From Paraburkholderia madseniana (GTDB lineage Bacteria > Pseudomonadota > Gammaproteobacteria > Burkholderiales > Burkholderiaceae), in contig NZ_VOSW01000087.1 of the NCBI RefSeq assembly GCF_009690905.1, forward strand, positions 1-40,593: 40,593 bases of DNA, read 5' to 3'. Under the pieces are notes generated by a model. It ran no database searches. It was not told the DNA's origin and saw only the letters and a list, made by a program, of their open reading frames with translations. A program made the translations under genes and the position numbers. This document shows, one piece after another, positions 33,935 to 40,593 of this stretch. Each line of letters opens with the position of its first letter. The stretch's first letter is position 1.

Positions 33935-34816
33935 ATGTCGCTTCACGAAAACCACACTGCACTCGCCACCGCGCAACTCAGTGCGCACTCACAATGGCGC
34001 GCGCGCCTCGAACTCGGCTTCGTCAAAGACGGCGAACGGACCACCCTCAAGCATCGGCTGCATGATGGGCCGTTACGCGTGCAACGGCCGCTCTATCCGG
34101 AAGGCCATGCGATCTGCCACGCAGTAATCGTGCATCCGCCGGGCGGGATCGCGGGCGGCGATCAACTCGATATCGACGTGGATGTCGGCGACAGCGCCCA
34201 TGCCGTCATCACCACGCCCGGCGCAACCAAGTGGTACAAGTCCAACGGCCGTGCGGCACGGCAGAATATTGCGGTGCGCGTCGGCCCGCAGGCGAAGCTC
34301 GACTGGCTGCCGCAGAACAATATCGTTTTCGATCACGCCAACGCAATGCTGGATTTTTCGCTGACGCTTGGCGAAGGCGCTACCGCAATTGGGTGGGATG
34401 CGACTCAGCTTGGCCGGCAAGCGGCTGGTGAGCGGTGGTCAAACGGGCAGTTGCGAGCCGTATCGCGGATCGCTGGCGCGAACGGTGAGGCGCTTTGGCT
34501 CGAGCGTGCGAGCCTCAGCGCGGAAGATTCATTGCGGGATGCCGCGCAAGGCCTTGCGGGGTTTCCTGCGTATGGAACGCTATGGGCTGTCGGGGCGGCC
34601 TGCGATGATGCACTCGCTGAAGCGCTCACTGCCCAGTTGCCATTTGATGACTCGTTGCGGGCAGCGGCTTCCTGTGTCACTGAAGGGGTTTTACTCGTGC
34701 GGGCGGTGTCGCGGTCAATGGAGACGCTGCAGCGTGCTTTGACTCAATGCTGGCTTCAGTTGCGCCCGGTCGTGCATGGTGTCGACGCTGTGCCACTTCG
34801 AATCTGGTCGACCTGA
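33935..34816 (+). CDS. ureD: Urease accessory protein UreD
   Basis: A 293-residue UreD/UreH protein, which with UreF and UreG forms the complex that delivers nickel to apo-urease. The family blocks GPLRVQRPLYPEG, HPPGGIAGGDQLDIDV, TTPGATKWYKSNG and LDWLPQNNIVFDHA are intact. It lies 194 bp after urtE with no convincing promoter of its own, so readthrough from the urt operon is possible. It is separated from ureA by a sigma-54-type promoter and a binding-protein gene, whereas in many Burkholderia-type clusters ureD and ureA are adjacent. Confidence 0.94.
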   Translation: MSLHENHTALATAQLSAHSQWRARLELGFVKDGERTTLKHRLHDGPLRVQRPLYPEGHAICHAVIVHPPGGIAGGDQLDIDVDVGDSAHAVITTPGATKWYKSNGRAARQNIAVRVGPQAKLDWLPQNNIVFDHANAMLDFSLTLGEGATAIGWDATQLGRQAAGERWSNGQLRAVSRIAGANGEALWLERASLSAEDSLRDAAQGLAGFPAYGTLWAVGAACDDALAEALTAQLPFDDSLRAAASCVTEGVLLVRAVSRSMETLQRALTQCWLQLRPVVHGVDAVPLRIWST

Positions 34817-34864
34817 TTCGCTGAGCATTGGCGCCTAGCAGCGCAGCGCGCCTTTCACCTTCGT

Positions 34865-34926
34865 AAGACGTCGAGAGCACCAATCTGGCGCGCCCGCCTG
34901 CTCCAAATCGGTGCTCTCGACGTCTT
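34865..34926. promoter_or_regulatory. Inverted repeat holding two NtrC-like sites, inside the urease cluster
   Basis: A perfect 17-bp inverted repeat (34865-34881 and 34910-34926, arms ending GAGCACC and starting GGTGCTC) encloses 28 bp. Within it lie two sites matching the NtrC pattern GCACC-N5-GGTGC with one mismatch each: GCACCAATCTGGCGC (34877-34891) and GCTCCAAATCGGTGC (34900-34914). Their centres are 23 bp apart, about two helical turns, as for cooperative enhancer pairs. They sit about 60-85 bp before the sigma-54-like element. A terminator is less likely because the loop is long and no T-tract follows. Confidence 0.6.
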
Positions 34927-34955
34927 TCGTCCCGCCAAGCCATGCTGCACCGCCA

Positions 34956-34970
34956 TGGCACATACCTTGC
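34956..34970 (+). promoter_or_regulatory. Sigma-54 type promoter ahead of the binding protein and ureABCEFG
   Basis: TGGCACATACCTTGC matches the sigma-54 consensus TGGCAC-N5-TTGC exactly. GG (34957-34958) and GC (34969-34970) are 10 bp apart. Transcription would start near 34982, about 58 nt before the start codon at 35040. Together with the NtrC-like pair upstream this is the strongest regulatory signal in the window and predicts induction on nitrogen limitation. Confidence 0.75.
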
Positions 34971-35039
34971 GTCGAAATCCCCCACGATGCTGCCGCGTCC
35001 TGACGGCAGCCGACCACCCGCTACCACCGCTCGCCTAAC

Positions 35040-35843
35040 ATGACCCGATCGACCCTTCGCCCTGCGCGCCGCGCCTGGCTCGCCGCACTGCTGCTCTCGC
35101 CCGTTCTCGCCATCAATGCGCCCGCCGCCCACGCGGATACGCTCGACAACATCGCCAAAGCCGGCGTGCTGAAGGTCGCAGTTCCCGAAGACTATCCGCC
35201 CTTTGGCTCGGTCGGCGCGGATATGAAGCCGCAAGGCTATGACATCGATACCGCCGCGATGCTCGCTAAGTCGATGAACGTGAAGCTCGAACTCGTCCCG
35301 GTCAATAGCGCGAACCGCATTCCGTATCTGCAAACGGGTAAGGTCGATCTGGTGATTTCGTCGCTCGGCAAAACGCCTGAGCGCGACAAGGTCATCGATT
35401 TCTCGGCGGCCTACGCGCCGTATTACCAGGGCGTGTTCGGTCCCGCCGACATCAAGGTCACCGGTCCCGCCGATCTCACCGGCAAGACGGTCGGCGCCAC
35501 GCGCGGCGCGCTCGAAGAAATCGGCCTCACGCAAATGGCGCCGAACGCCACCATCAAGCGCTTCGAAGATAACAACGCGACCATCGCTGCGTTTCTCTCA
35601 GGTCAGGTGCAGTTGATCGCTGCCGGCAATATCGTCGCCGCCGCGATTAATGCGAAGAATCCGCCGCGCCGTCCGGAACCTAAGTTCGTTATAAAGGATT
35701 CACCATGTTTCGTCGGCATGAACAAGAATGAAAGCCGGCTCCAGGCGAAGGTCAACGCCGCTATCGCCCAAGCGAAGGCGGACGGCACGCTCAACACGAT
35801 GTCGAAGAAGTGGTTCGGCGCGCCCTTGCCGACCAACCTGTAA
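35040..35843 (+). CDS. Polar amino acid-type ABC transporter binding protein, embedded in urease cluster
   Basis: A 267-residue family-3 periplasmic binding protein, the class that carries polar amino acids and related compounds. A signal peptide (about 1-32) ends at AAHA before DTLDNIAKAGVLKVAVPEDYPPFG, the typical first block of the mature protein. The block PYLQTGKVDLVISSLGKTPERDKVIDF is intact, while a Cys in DSPCFVGMNKNES is unusual. No cognate permease or ATPase is in the window. It follows a sigma-54-type promoter and precedes ureA by 171 bp in the same direction, so it is probably nitrogen-regulated with urease. The ligand is unknown; a nitrogen compound is a reasonable guess. Confidence 0.88.
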   Translation: MTRSTLRPARRAWLAALLLSPVLAINAPAAHADTLDNIAKAGVLKVAVPEDYPPFGSVGADMKPQGYDIDTAAMLAKSMNVKLELVPVNSANRIPYLQTGKVDLVISSLGKTPERDKVIDFSAAYAPYYQGVFGPADIKVTGPADLTGKTVGATRGALEEIGLTQMAPNATIKRFEDNNATIAAFLSGQVQLIAAGNIVAAAINAKNPPRRPEPKFVIKDSPCFVGMNKNESRLQAKVNAAIAQAKADGTLNTMSKKWFGAPLPTNL

Positions 35844-35970
35844 GCGGGTCGTTAATTCAGCTTGATATCTTTGTAAGCTGATCTGGCAGTAAGCTTGTCG
35901 CGGTTTGTTTCGCGTCGCATTTCGAGCGACCGCGATGGCGCACAACGAAGCGCGACCCCGAACGCATCCA

Positions 35971-35996
35971 ACGCCTGTCCTGGCTGGGACAGGCGT
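35971..35996. other. Strong hairpin just upstream of ureA
   Basis: ACGCCTGTCC (35971-35980) and GGACAGGCGT (35987-35996) form a perfect 10-bp stem with a 6-nt loop, ending 18 nt before the ureA start codon. No T-tract follows, so simple termination is not indicated. It could stabilise the ureABC message after processing, or limit readthrough or translation. A second weak pair (CAGCTT / AAGCTG, about 35858-35880) lies upstream. Confidence 0.4.
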
Positions 35997-36014
35997 AACC
36001 CAACCTGACATCCG

Positions 36015-36317
36015 ATGAAGCTGACACCTCGCGAGAAGGACAAGCTGCTGATCTTCACCGCCGCGCTGCTCGCCGAACGGCGCCGCGCTCGCGGCCTCAA
36101 ACTGAATTACCCGGAAGCCGTCGCTTTCATCACCGCTGCGCTGATGGAAGCGGCCCGTGACGGCAAGACCGTCGCCGAGGTCATGCACTACGGCACCACG
36201 CTGCTGACGCGCGCCGATGTGATGGAAGGCGTGCCGGAAATGATCCCCGACATCCAGGTCGAAGCCACGTTCCCCGACGGCACCAAGCTCGTCACCGTTC
36301 ATCACCCGATCCCCTAA
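36015..36317 (+). CDS. ureA: Urease gamma subunit
   Basis: The 100-residue gamma subunit of urease, starting MKLTPREKDKLLIFTAALLA. LNYPEAVAFITAALMEAARDGKTV and the closing VEATFPDGTKLVTVHHPIP are the usual family blocks. It assembles with UreB and UreC into the cytoplasmic (alpha-beta-gamma)3 enzyme. The start has no strong ribosome-binding site but matches family N-termini. A hairpin lies just before it, and ureB follows after 17 bp. Confidence 0.97.
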   Translation: MKLTPREKDKLLIFTAALLAERRRARGLKLNYPEAVAFITAALMEAARDGKTVAEVMHYGTTLLTRADVMEGVPEMIPDIQVEATFPDGTKLVTVHHPIP

Positions 36318-36334
36318 TCACGCAAGGCAGCCCC

Positions 36335-36640
36335 ATGATTCCCGGCGAACTCCTCATCGACGACGGCGAACACGAACTCAACGCGGGCCGCGCCACCGTC
36401 ACGGTGGTCGTGTCGAATACCGGCGATCGTCCGGTGCAAATCGGCTCGCACTATCACTTCTATGAAGTGAACGAGTCGCTCTCCTTCGATCGTGAAGCGG
36501 CGCGCGGCTTCCGGCTCAACATCGCGGCAGGCACCGCCGTACGCTTCGAGCCCGGGCAGGAACGCACCGTCGAACTGGTCGAACTGGCGGGCGACCGCGT
36601 CGTCTACGGCTTCAACGGCAAGGTGATGGGCAAGCTCTGA
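36335..36640 (+). CDS. ureB: Urease beta subunit
   Basis: The 101-residue beta subunit, starting MIPGELLIDDGEHELNAGR. The family blocks VSNTGDRPVQIGSHYHFYEVN and RFEPGQERTVELVELAG are present. The length matches separate bacterial UreB rather than the fused form of Helicobacter. AAGG lies about 9 nt before the ATG. It is 55 bp upstream of ureC in the same operon. Confidence 0.97.
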   Translation: MIPGELLIDDGEHELNAGRATVTVVVSNTGDRPVQIGSHYHFYEVNESLSFDREAARGFRLNIAAGTAVRFEPGQERTVELVELAGDRVVYGFNGKVMGKL

Positions 36641-36695
36641 TGCGCGACCCGCGCACGCTTGCTCTGACCACCCTGCTCATTTCCGGACCCTCACT

Positions 36696-38402
36696 ATGAC
36701 ATTACGCATCGGCCGCCGCGCATACGCGGAAATGTTCGGCCCCACCACTGGCGACCGCGTGCGCCTCGCCGATACCGAGTTGCTGATCGAAGTCGAGCGC
36801 GACTTCACGACTTACGGCGAAGAAGTGAAATTCGGCGGCGGCAAAGTTATTCGCGACGGCATGGGCCAGTCGCAACGCGTGCATGCCGACGTGGTCGATA
36901 CCGTCGTGACGAACGCGCTGATTCTCGATCACTGGGGCATCGTCAAGGCCGACATCGGCATCAAGAACGGCCGCATCGCTGCGATCGGCAAAGCAGGTAA
37001 TCCCGACATTCAGCCGAACGTGACGATCGCGATCGGCGCGTCCACTGAAGTGATCGCGGGTGAAGGTCTGATCGTGACGGCGGGTGGCATCGATACGCAC
37101 ATCCACTTCATCAGCCCGCAGCAGATCGAAGAAGCACTCGCGAGCGGCGTGACGACAATGCTTGGCGGCGGCACGGGTCCGGCAACGGGCACGAACGCGA
37201 CGACTTGCACGCCGGGTCCGTGGCATCTCGAACGCATGCTGCAAGCGGCCGATGGTTATCCGATGAATCTCGGCTTTCTCGGCAAGGGCAATGTGAGCCA
37301 GCCGCAACCGGCGCTTGAACAGATCGCCGCGGGTGCGATCGGTTTGAAGCTGCACGAAGACTGGGGCACGACGCCGGCTGCAATCGACAACTGTCTTTCC
37401 GTCGCCGACGACACCGACACGCAGGTCGCGATCCACACGGATACGCTGAACGAAGCCGGTTTCGTTGAAGCGACCGTGGCTGCGTTCAAGGGCCGCACGA
37501 TCCACACCTATCACACGGAAGGCGCGGGCGGCGGCCACGCTCCGGACATCATCAAGGTGTGCGGCGAAGCGAACGTGCTGCCCTCGTCGACCAATCCGAC
37601 GCGCCCGTACACCGTCAACACGCTCGAAGAGCATCTCGACATGCTGATGGTGTGCCACCACCTGGACCCGTCGATTGCGGAAGATATCGCCTTTGCCGAA
37701 TCGCGCATTCGTCGCGAGACGATTGCTGCCGAAGACATTCTGCACGACCTCGGCGCGTTGTCGATGCTGTCGTCGGATTCGCAGGCGATGGGACGTGTGG
37801 GCGAAGTGATCATCCGCACGTGGCAGACCGCGCACAAGATGAAGGTGCAACGCGGGGCGCTGCCTGAAGATAACGCACGGCACGACAATTTCCGCGCGAA
37901 GCGTTACGTTGCCAAGTACACGATCAACCCGGCCATCACGCACGGTATCTCGCATGAAGTCGGCTCGATCGAGCCGGGCAAATGGGCCGATCTGGTGTTC
38001 TGGGAACCGGCGTTTTTCGGCATCAAACCGTCGCTGATCCTGAAGGGCGGCATGATCGCGATGGCGCAGATGGGTGATCCGAACGCGTCGATCCCGACGC
38101 CGCAGCCGGTCCACTATCGCGAGATGTTCGCGACGCGTGGCGGTGCGTTGGGACGTACTTCCCTGACCTTCGTTTCGCAGATGGCTGCCGATGCGGGCGT
38201 CGGTGAACGTTATGGCCTGAATAAGCGTATCGTTGCTGTGAAGAACTGCCGCAAGATCACGAAGGCGGACATGATTCACAACGCGTGGCGTCCGGCGATC
38301 AGCGTCGATCCTGAGACGTATCAGGTCATCGCCGACGGGCAGTTGCTGACTTGCGAGCCGGCAACCGTGCTGCCGATGGCGCAGCGTTACTTTTTGTTCT
38401 AA
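36696..38402 (+). CDS. ureC: Urease alpha (catalytic) subunit
   Basis: The 568-residue catalytic subunit, which hydrolyses urea to ammonia and carbamate at a di-nickel centre. All ligands are in place: His135 and His137 (DTHIHF), the Lys218 to be carbamylated (GLKLHEDWG), His247 (AIHTDT), His273 (HTYHTEGAGGGHAPD) and Asp361 (SSDSQAMGR). The mobile-flap pair Cys320-His321 (MVCHHLD) is also present. The length and C-terminus (PMAQRYFLF) are standard, so the enzyme should be functional once matured by UreDEFG. ureE begins 3 bp after its stop. Confidence 0.98.
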   Translation: MTLRIGRRAYAEMFGPTTGDRVRLADTELLIEVERDFTTYGEEVKFGGGKVIRDGMGQSQRVHADVVDTVVTNALILDHWGIVKADIGIKNGRIAAIGKAGNPDIQPNVTIAIGASTEVIAGEGLIVTAGGIDTHIHFISPQQIEEALASGVTTMLGGGTGPATGTNATTCTPGPWHLERMLQAADGYPMNLGFLGKGNVSQPQPALEQIAAGAIGLKLHEDWGTTPAAIDNCLSVADDTDTQVAIHTDTLNEAGFVEATVAAFKGRTIHTYHTEGAGGGHAPDIIKVCGEANVLPSSTNPTRPYTVNTLEEHLDMLMVCHHLDPSIAEDIAFAESRIRRETIAAEDILHDLGALSMLSSDSQAMGRVGEVIIRTWQTAHKMKVQRGALPEDNARHDNFRAKRYVAKYTINPAITHGISHEVGSIEPGKWADLVFWEPAFFGIKPSLILKGGMIAMAQMGDPNASIPTPQPVHYREMFATRGGALGRTSLTFVSQMAADAGVGERYGLNKRIVAVKNCRKITKADMIHNAWRPAISVDPETYQVIADGQLLTCEPATVLPMAQRYFLF

Positions 38403-38405
38403 GCC

Positions 38406-39137
38406 ATGCGCACTATCGACAAACTGATTGCACCGCATCTGAAGCTGGCACCTGTTCTGGTGAAGCGCGCGCCGACTTTGACGCTTGCTTTTGATGACCG
38501 TCGCAAGAGTCGTCTCGCGGCAACGCTCGATAACGGTGAGGAAGTTGCGCTTCTGTTGCCGCGCGGTACGGTGCTGCGCGATGGGGATGTTCTGGTCGCT
38601 GATGATGGTGGTTTGGTGCGCGTGGTCGCTGCTCCTGAAACCGTGCTGGTTGTCCGCGCGAAAGATGCCCTGACTTTGACGCGCGCCGCTTATCACCTCG
38701 GCAATCGTCACACGCCGGTGGAAGTCGGCGTGGATTATCTGAAGCTTGAATACGATCCGGTGCTGGCCGATATGCTCAAGCGCATCGGCGCAAGCGTCGA
38801 TCAGGTGTCGATGCCGTTCCAGCCGGAATCCGGCGCGTATGGCGGTGGTCACAAGCATGGTCACGATGAGACCTTTGCTGAAGACTATGCGTTAGCTCAG
38901 CAGGTGTTCGGCGAGCATCATGGGCATGAGCATTCGAACGATCATGAGCATGGCCACGACCACTCGCACGAGCATGATCACTCGGATCATGAACACGGTC
39001 ACAGTCACAGCCACGCGCACGGTCACTCGCAAGAACATGACCACGGCCACAACCATTCGCACGATTCCAAAGACGACGATCACATCCACGACGAATCGTG
39101 CGGCCACGGGCACCGTCATCACCATGCGCATCGCTGA
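38406..39137 (+). CDS. ureE: Urease accessory nickel chaperone UreE, long His-rich tail
   Basis: A 243-residue UreE that binds nickel and passes it to UreG. The peptide-binding N-terminal domain and the metal-binding ferredoxin-like domain (AYHLGNRHTPVEV, the conserved dimer-interface His) fill about residues 1-145. They are followed by a tail of about 95 residues in which roughly a third are His (HEHGHDHSHEHDHS and similar, about 34 His from residue 149 on). Many UreE proteins have a short His tail; this one is long even so and may store nickel. The tail's coding DNA is repetitive and overlaps the ureF start by 14 bp. Confidence 0.95.
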   Translation: MRTIDKLIAPHLKLAPVLVKRAPTLTLAFDDRRKSRLAATLDNGEEVALLLPRGTVLRDGDVLVADDGGLVRVVAAPETVLVVRAKDALTLTRAAYHLGNRHTPVEVGVDYLKLEYDPVLADMLKRIGASVDQVSMPFQPESGAYGGGHKHGHDETFAEDYALAQQVFGEHHGHEHSNDHEHGHDHSHEHDHSDHEHGHSHSHAHGHSQEHDHGHNHSHDSKDDDHIHDESCGHGHRHHHAHR

Positions 39138-39804
39138 ACTCACAGCGCTACTGCATCTCGCGTCGCCGGCATTGCCGATCGGCGCGTTCAGCTACTCGCA
39201 GGGTCTCGAAGCCGCGATCGAAGCGCAACTCATCACCGACGCCGATTCCGCACGCGATTGGATCGCGAGCGGTCTAACCGACGTGCTTGCGCGAGGCGAG
39301 TTGCCGTTTCTTGCGCATCAGATGGAGCGCTGGCGAGCGCACGATGCAGATGGTCTGAAGGAAGCAAACAGCGAATTCCTTGCAAGCCGTGAGTCCGCTG
39401 AACTCAAGCGCGAGACGGAACAGATGGGCTGGTCACTACGACAGTTGTGCGTCTCGCTCGAATGGGGCGACGCAGAACGGCGTACAACGCTGGCATCGCT
39501 CAAGCCCTTGGCCCAACCCACGGCTTTCGCCTTCGCCGCTTTCGCCCACGATACAGCGCCTGACGCCGCGCTCGCCGCCTACGCATTCAGCTGGGTGGAA
39601 AACCAGGCCGCCGCCGCATTGAAGGCCGTGCCACTCGGCCAGCTCGCCGGCCAGCGCATCATCGTCGCGATGCGTGAGCCGATCGACGCAGCCGTCACAC
39701 GAGCCTTGGCCACGCCACCCGACAACATCAACACCTTCGCGCCGCAATTAGGCATTCTGTCGGCGCGTCACGAGTCGCAGTATTCGCGGCTCTTTCGCTC
39801 TTAA
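39124..39804 (+). CDS. ureF: Urease accessory protein UreF
   Basis: A 226-residue all-helical accessory protein that, with UreD, recruits UreG to apo-urease and promotes accurate nickel insertion. The N-terminal blocks LHLASPALPIGAFSYSQGLE and the C-terminal ending HESQYSRLFRS are typical. I start it at the ATG at 39124, inside the last codons of ureE, which gives the standard N-terminus MRIAELTALLH. The same frame is open far upstream only because it reads the His-rich repeat of ureE out of frame. Confidence 0.94.
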   Translation: MRIAELTALLHLASPALPIGAFSYSQGLEAAIEAQLITDADSARDWIASGLTDVLARGELPFLAHQMERWRAHDADGLKEANSEFLASRESAELKRETEQMGWSLRQLCVSLEWGDAERRTTLASLKPLAQPTAFAFAAFAHDTAPDAALAAYAFSWVENQAAAALKAVPLGQLAGQRIIVAMREPIDAAVTRALATPPDNINTFAPQLGILSARHESQYSRLFRS

Positions 39805-39815
39805 AACGACCCATC

Positions 39816-40469
39816 ATGAACGCACCTCATCACCCCGCTCACCCGCCTGTCCGCACGAAGAAACTGCCGCCGCTGCGCGTGGGCGTCGGCGGCCCGGTCG
39901 GCTCGGGCAAGACCACGTTGCTCGAAATGCTCTGCAAGGCGATGCGCGAGCAGTACGACCTCGTCGCGATCACCAACGACATCTATACGAAGGAAGACCA
40001 GCGTCTGTTGACCGTAGCAGGCGCGCTGCCGGCCGAGCGGATCATGGGCGTGGAAACGGGCGGCTGCCCGCACACGGCGATTCGTGAAGACGCGTCGATC
40101 AACCTCGAAGCCGTCGACCGCATGCTGACGCGTTTTCCCGATGCAGACATCGTGTTCATCGAATCGGGCGGCGACAACCTCGCGGCGACCTTCAGTCCAG
40201 AACTGTCAGACCTGACGATCTACGTAATCGACGTAGCTGGCGGCGAAAAGATTCCGCGCAAAGGCGGCCCAGGCATTACGAAATCGGATCTGCTGGTGAT
40301 CAACAAGACCGATCTCGCACCGATGGTCGGCGCGAATCTGGAGGTAATGGCTTCAGACGCGAAGAAGATGCGCGGCGAGCGCCCGTTCGTGATGTGCAAT
40401 CTGAAGGCGCTCGACGGACTGGATGTGGTGGTGAAGTTTATCGAAAAGAAGGGGTTGTTGAAGGCCTAG
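39816..40469 (+). CDS. ureG: Urease accessory GTPase UreG
   Basis: A 217-residue SIMIBI-class GTPase that couples GTP hydrolysis to nickel delivery. The P-loop GGPVGSGKTT is at residues 25-34, the nickel-binding CPH lies in ETGGCPHTAIRED, ESGGDNLAATFSPELSD is the family block and NKTD the guanine-specificity motif. The protein ends normally (IEKKGLLKA) at 40469. An IS element begins essentially at the stop codon, so the gene is complete but its natural 3' flank is gone from this window. Confidence 0.96.
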   Translation: MNAPHHPAHPPVRTKKLPPLRVGVGGPVGSGKTTLLEMLCKAMREQYDLVAITNDIYTKEDQRLLTVAGALPAERIMGVETGGCPHTAIREDASINLEAVDRMLTRFPDADIVFIESGGDNLAATFSPELSDLTIYVIDVAGGEKIPRKGGPGITKSDLLVINKTDLAPMVGANLEVMASDAKKMRGERPFVMCNLKALDGLDVVVKFIEKKGLLKA

Positions 40470-40593
40470 AGCGTGTTAGGCACTTTGTGTGAGACCTGGT
40501 ATCCTGGTGGGATGAAAAGAGCAGACCGCAAAGGGTATCCGAGCGATGTATCCGACGAAGAATGGAGCTTCGCGGCACCGTATCTGACGCTGA
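40470..40593 (+). mobile_element. Left part of an IS5-family insertion sequence
   Basis: From immediately after the ureG stop the sequence changes to a short non-coding lead (GAGCGTGTTAGGCACTTTG, 40469-40487) followed within 43 bp by a transposase start, as expected for an IS left end. The last bases of ureG are CTAG (40466-40469), which fits the YTAR target of IS5-type elements. The exact tip, the right end and any target duplication are outside or unverifiable here. Confidence 0.65.
40512..40593 (+). CDS. IS5-family (IS402-like) transposase, N-terminal fragment cut by window edge
   Basis: Twenty-seven codons are visible, beginning MKRADRKGYPSDVSDEEW and continuing as SFAAPYLTL. The YPSD(V/L)(S/T)DEEW block followed by a hydrophobic helix is the N-terminal signature of the small-orf IS402-type transposases of the IS5 family. 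GGTGGG lies just before the ATG as a ribosome-binding site. The catalytic DDE residues lie beyond the window. Confidence 0.75.
   Translation, partial: MKRADRKGYPSDVSDEEWSFAAPYLTL

Noticed and set aside
34865..34926. Inverted repeat as an intrinsic terminator after ureD
   Set aside because: The loop is 28 nt, no T-tract follows, and the arms contain NtrC-like sites ahead of a sigma-54 element, so a regulatory role is preferred.
36702..38864. 720-codon minus-strand open frame opposite ureC and ureE
   Set aside because: It is the GC-rich antisense shadow of ureC/ureE; its Arg/His/Asp-rich composition is typical of such shadows and ureC is beyond doubt.
38920..39080. CRISPR-like or other regular DNA repeat
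   Set aside because: The periodicity comes from His-rich codons of the ureE tail; there are no spacer-separated repeats.
38920..39123. Met/Thr/Arg-rich N-terminal extension of ureF
   Set aside because: It reads the ureE His tail out of frame; UreF proteins begin at the ATG at 39124.

Overview
The window looks like a chromosomal segment of a Burkholderia-type betaproteobacterium (Paraburkholderia/Caballeronia/Burkholderia sensu lato). The basis is high GC with strong GC3 bias, the cysB-cysI-DUF934-cysH-cysD-cysN-cobA order, a urtABCDE urea transporter followed by ureD/ureABCEFG, and a GATCGGAGTTAG-type intergenic palindrome that I recall from this group. This is inference from gene content, not a database match. 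Both ends run into what look like mobile-element genes: a clear IS5-family transposase start on the right and a weak candidate on the left. The window may therefore be a contig broken at repeats.

Layout: (1) 164-6476, minus strand, assimilatory sulfate reduction: cysI, DUF934 protein, cysH (APS-reductase type), cysD, cysN and cobA for siroheme. The CysB-type regulator at 6696-7637 is divergent across a shared AT-rich promoter region. (2) 7670-13525, plus strand: an orphan branched-chain-type periplasmic binding protein and an RND efflux pair (membrane fusion protein plus HAE1 permease) without an outer-membrane channel gene. (3) 13531-15452, minus strand: an AbiE-like (type IV toxin-antitoxin) pair. 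Its nucleotidyltransferase gene carries a frameshift near the 3' end, and the antitoxin promoter is decorated with repeated AAAATCGTAC motifs. (4) 15719-17114, plus strand: a small unknown protein and an unusual J-domain protein. (5) 17158-24117, minus strand: a LacI-type regulator, a ribose-class ABC transporter (ATPase, permease, binding protein), a TIM-barrel isomerase/epimerase and a Gfo/Idh/MocA dehydrogenase. A perfect 22-bp palindromic operator lies just upstream. (6) 24416-25452, plus strand: a Pcm-like methyltransferase and a rhodanese. (7) 25466-27535: a scar in which a tolC-like gene (internal stop, lost 3' end) is joined tail-to-tail to the remains of an omega-aminotransferase gene (nonsense codon, small deletion, frameshift, lost 3' end). 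(8) 27886-40469, plus strand: the urea block urtABCDE, ureD, a polar-amino-acid-type binding protein, then ureABCEFG.

The urea block forms a nitrogen-scavenging module: UrtABCDE imports urea, UreABC hydrolyses it to ammonia, and UreDEFG load nickel. Two sites with exact GG-N10-GC sigma-54 geometry were found, one upstream of urtA and one inside the urease cluster upstream of the binding protein. The second is preceded by two NtrC-like sites set within a 17-bp inverted repeat. This predicts nitrogen control of both halves and places ureD on a different transcription unit from ureABCEFG.

Three decayed genes plus IS sequence at one or both edges suggest some genome erosion, but most operons are intact. 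No tRNA, rRNA, CRISPR array or prophage was seen.
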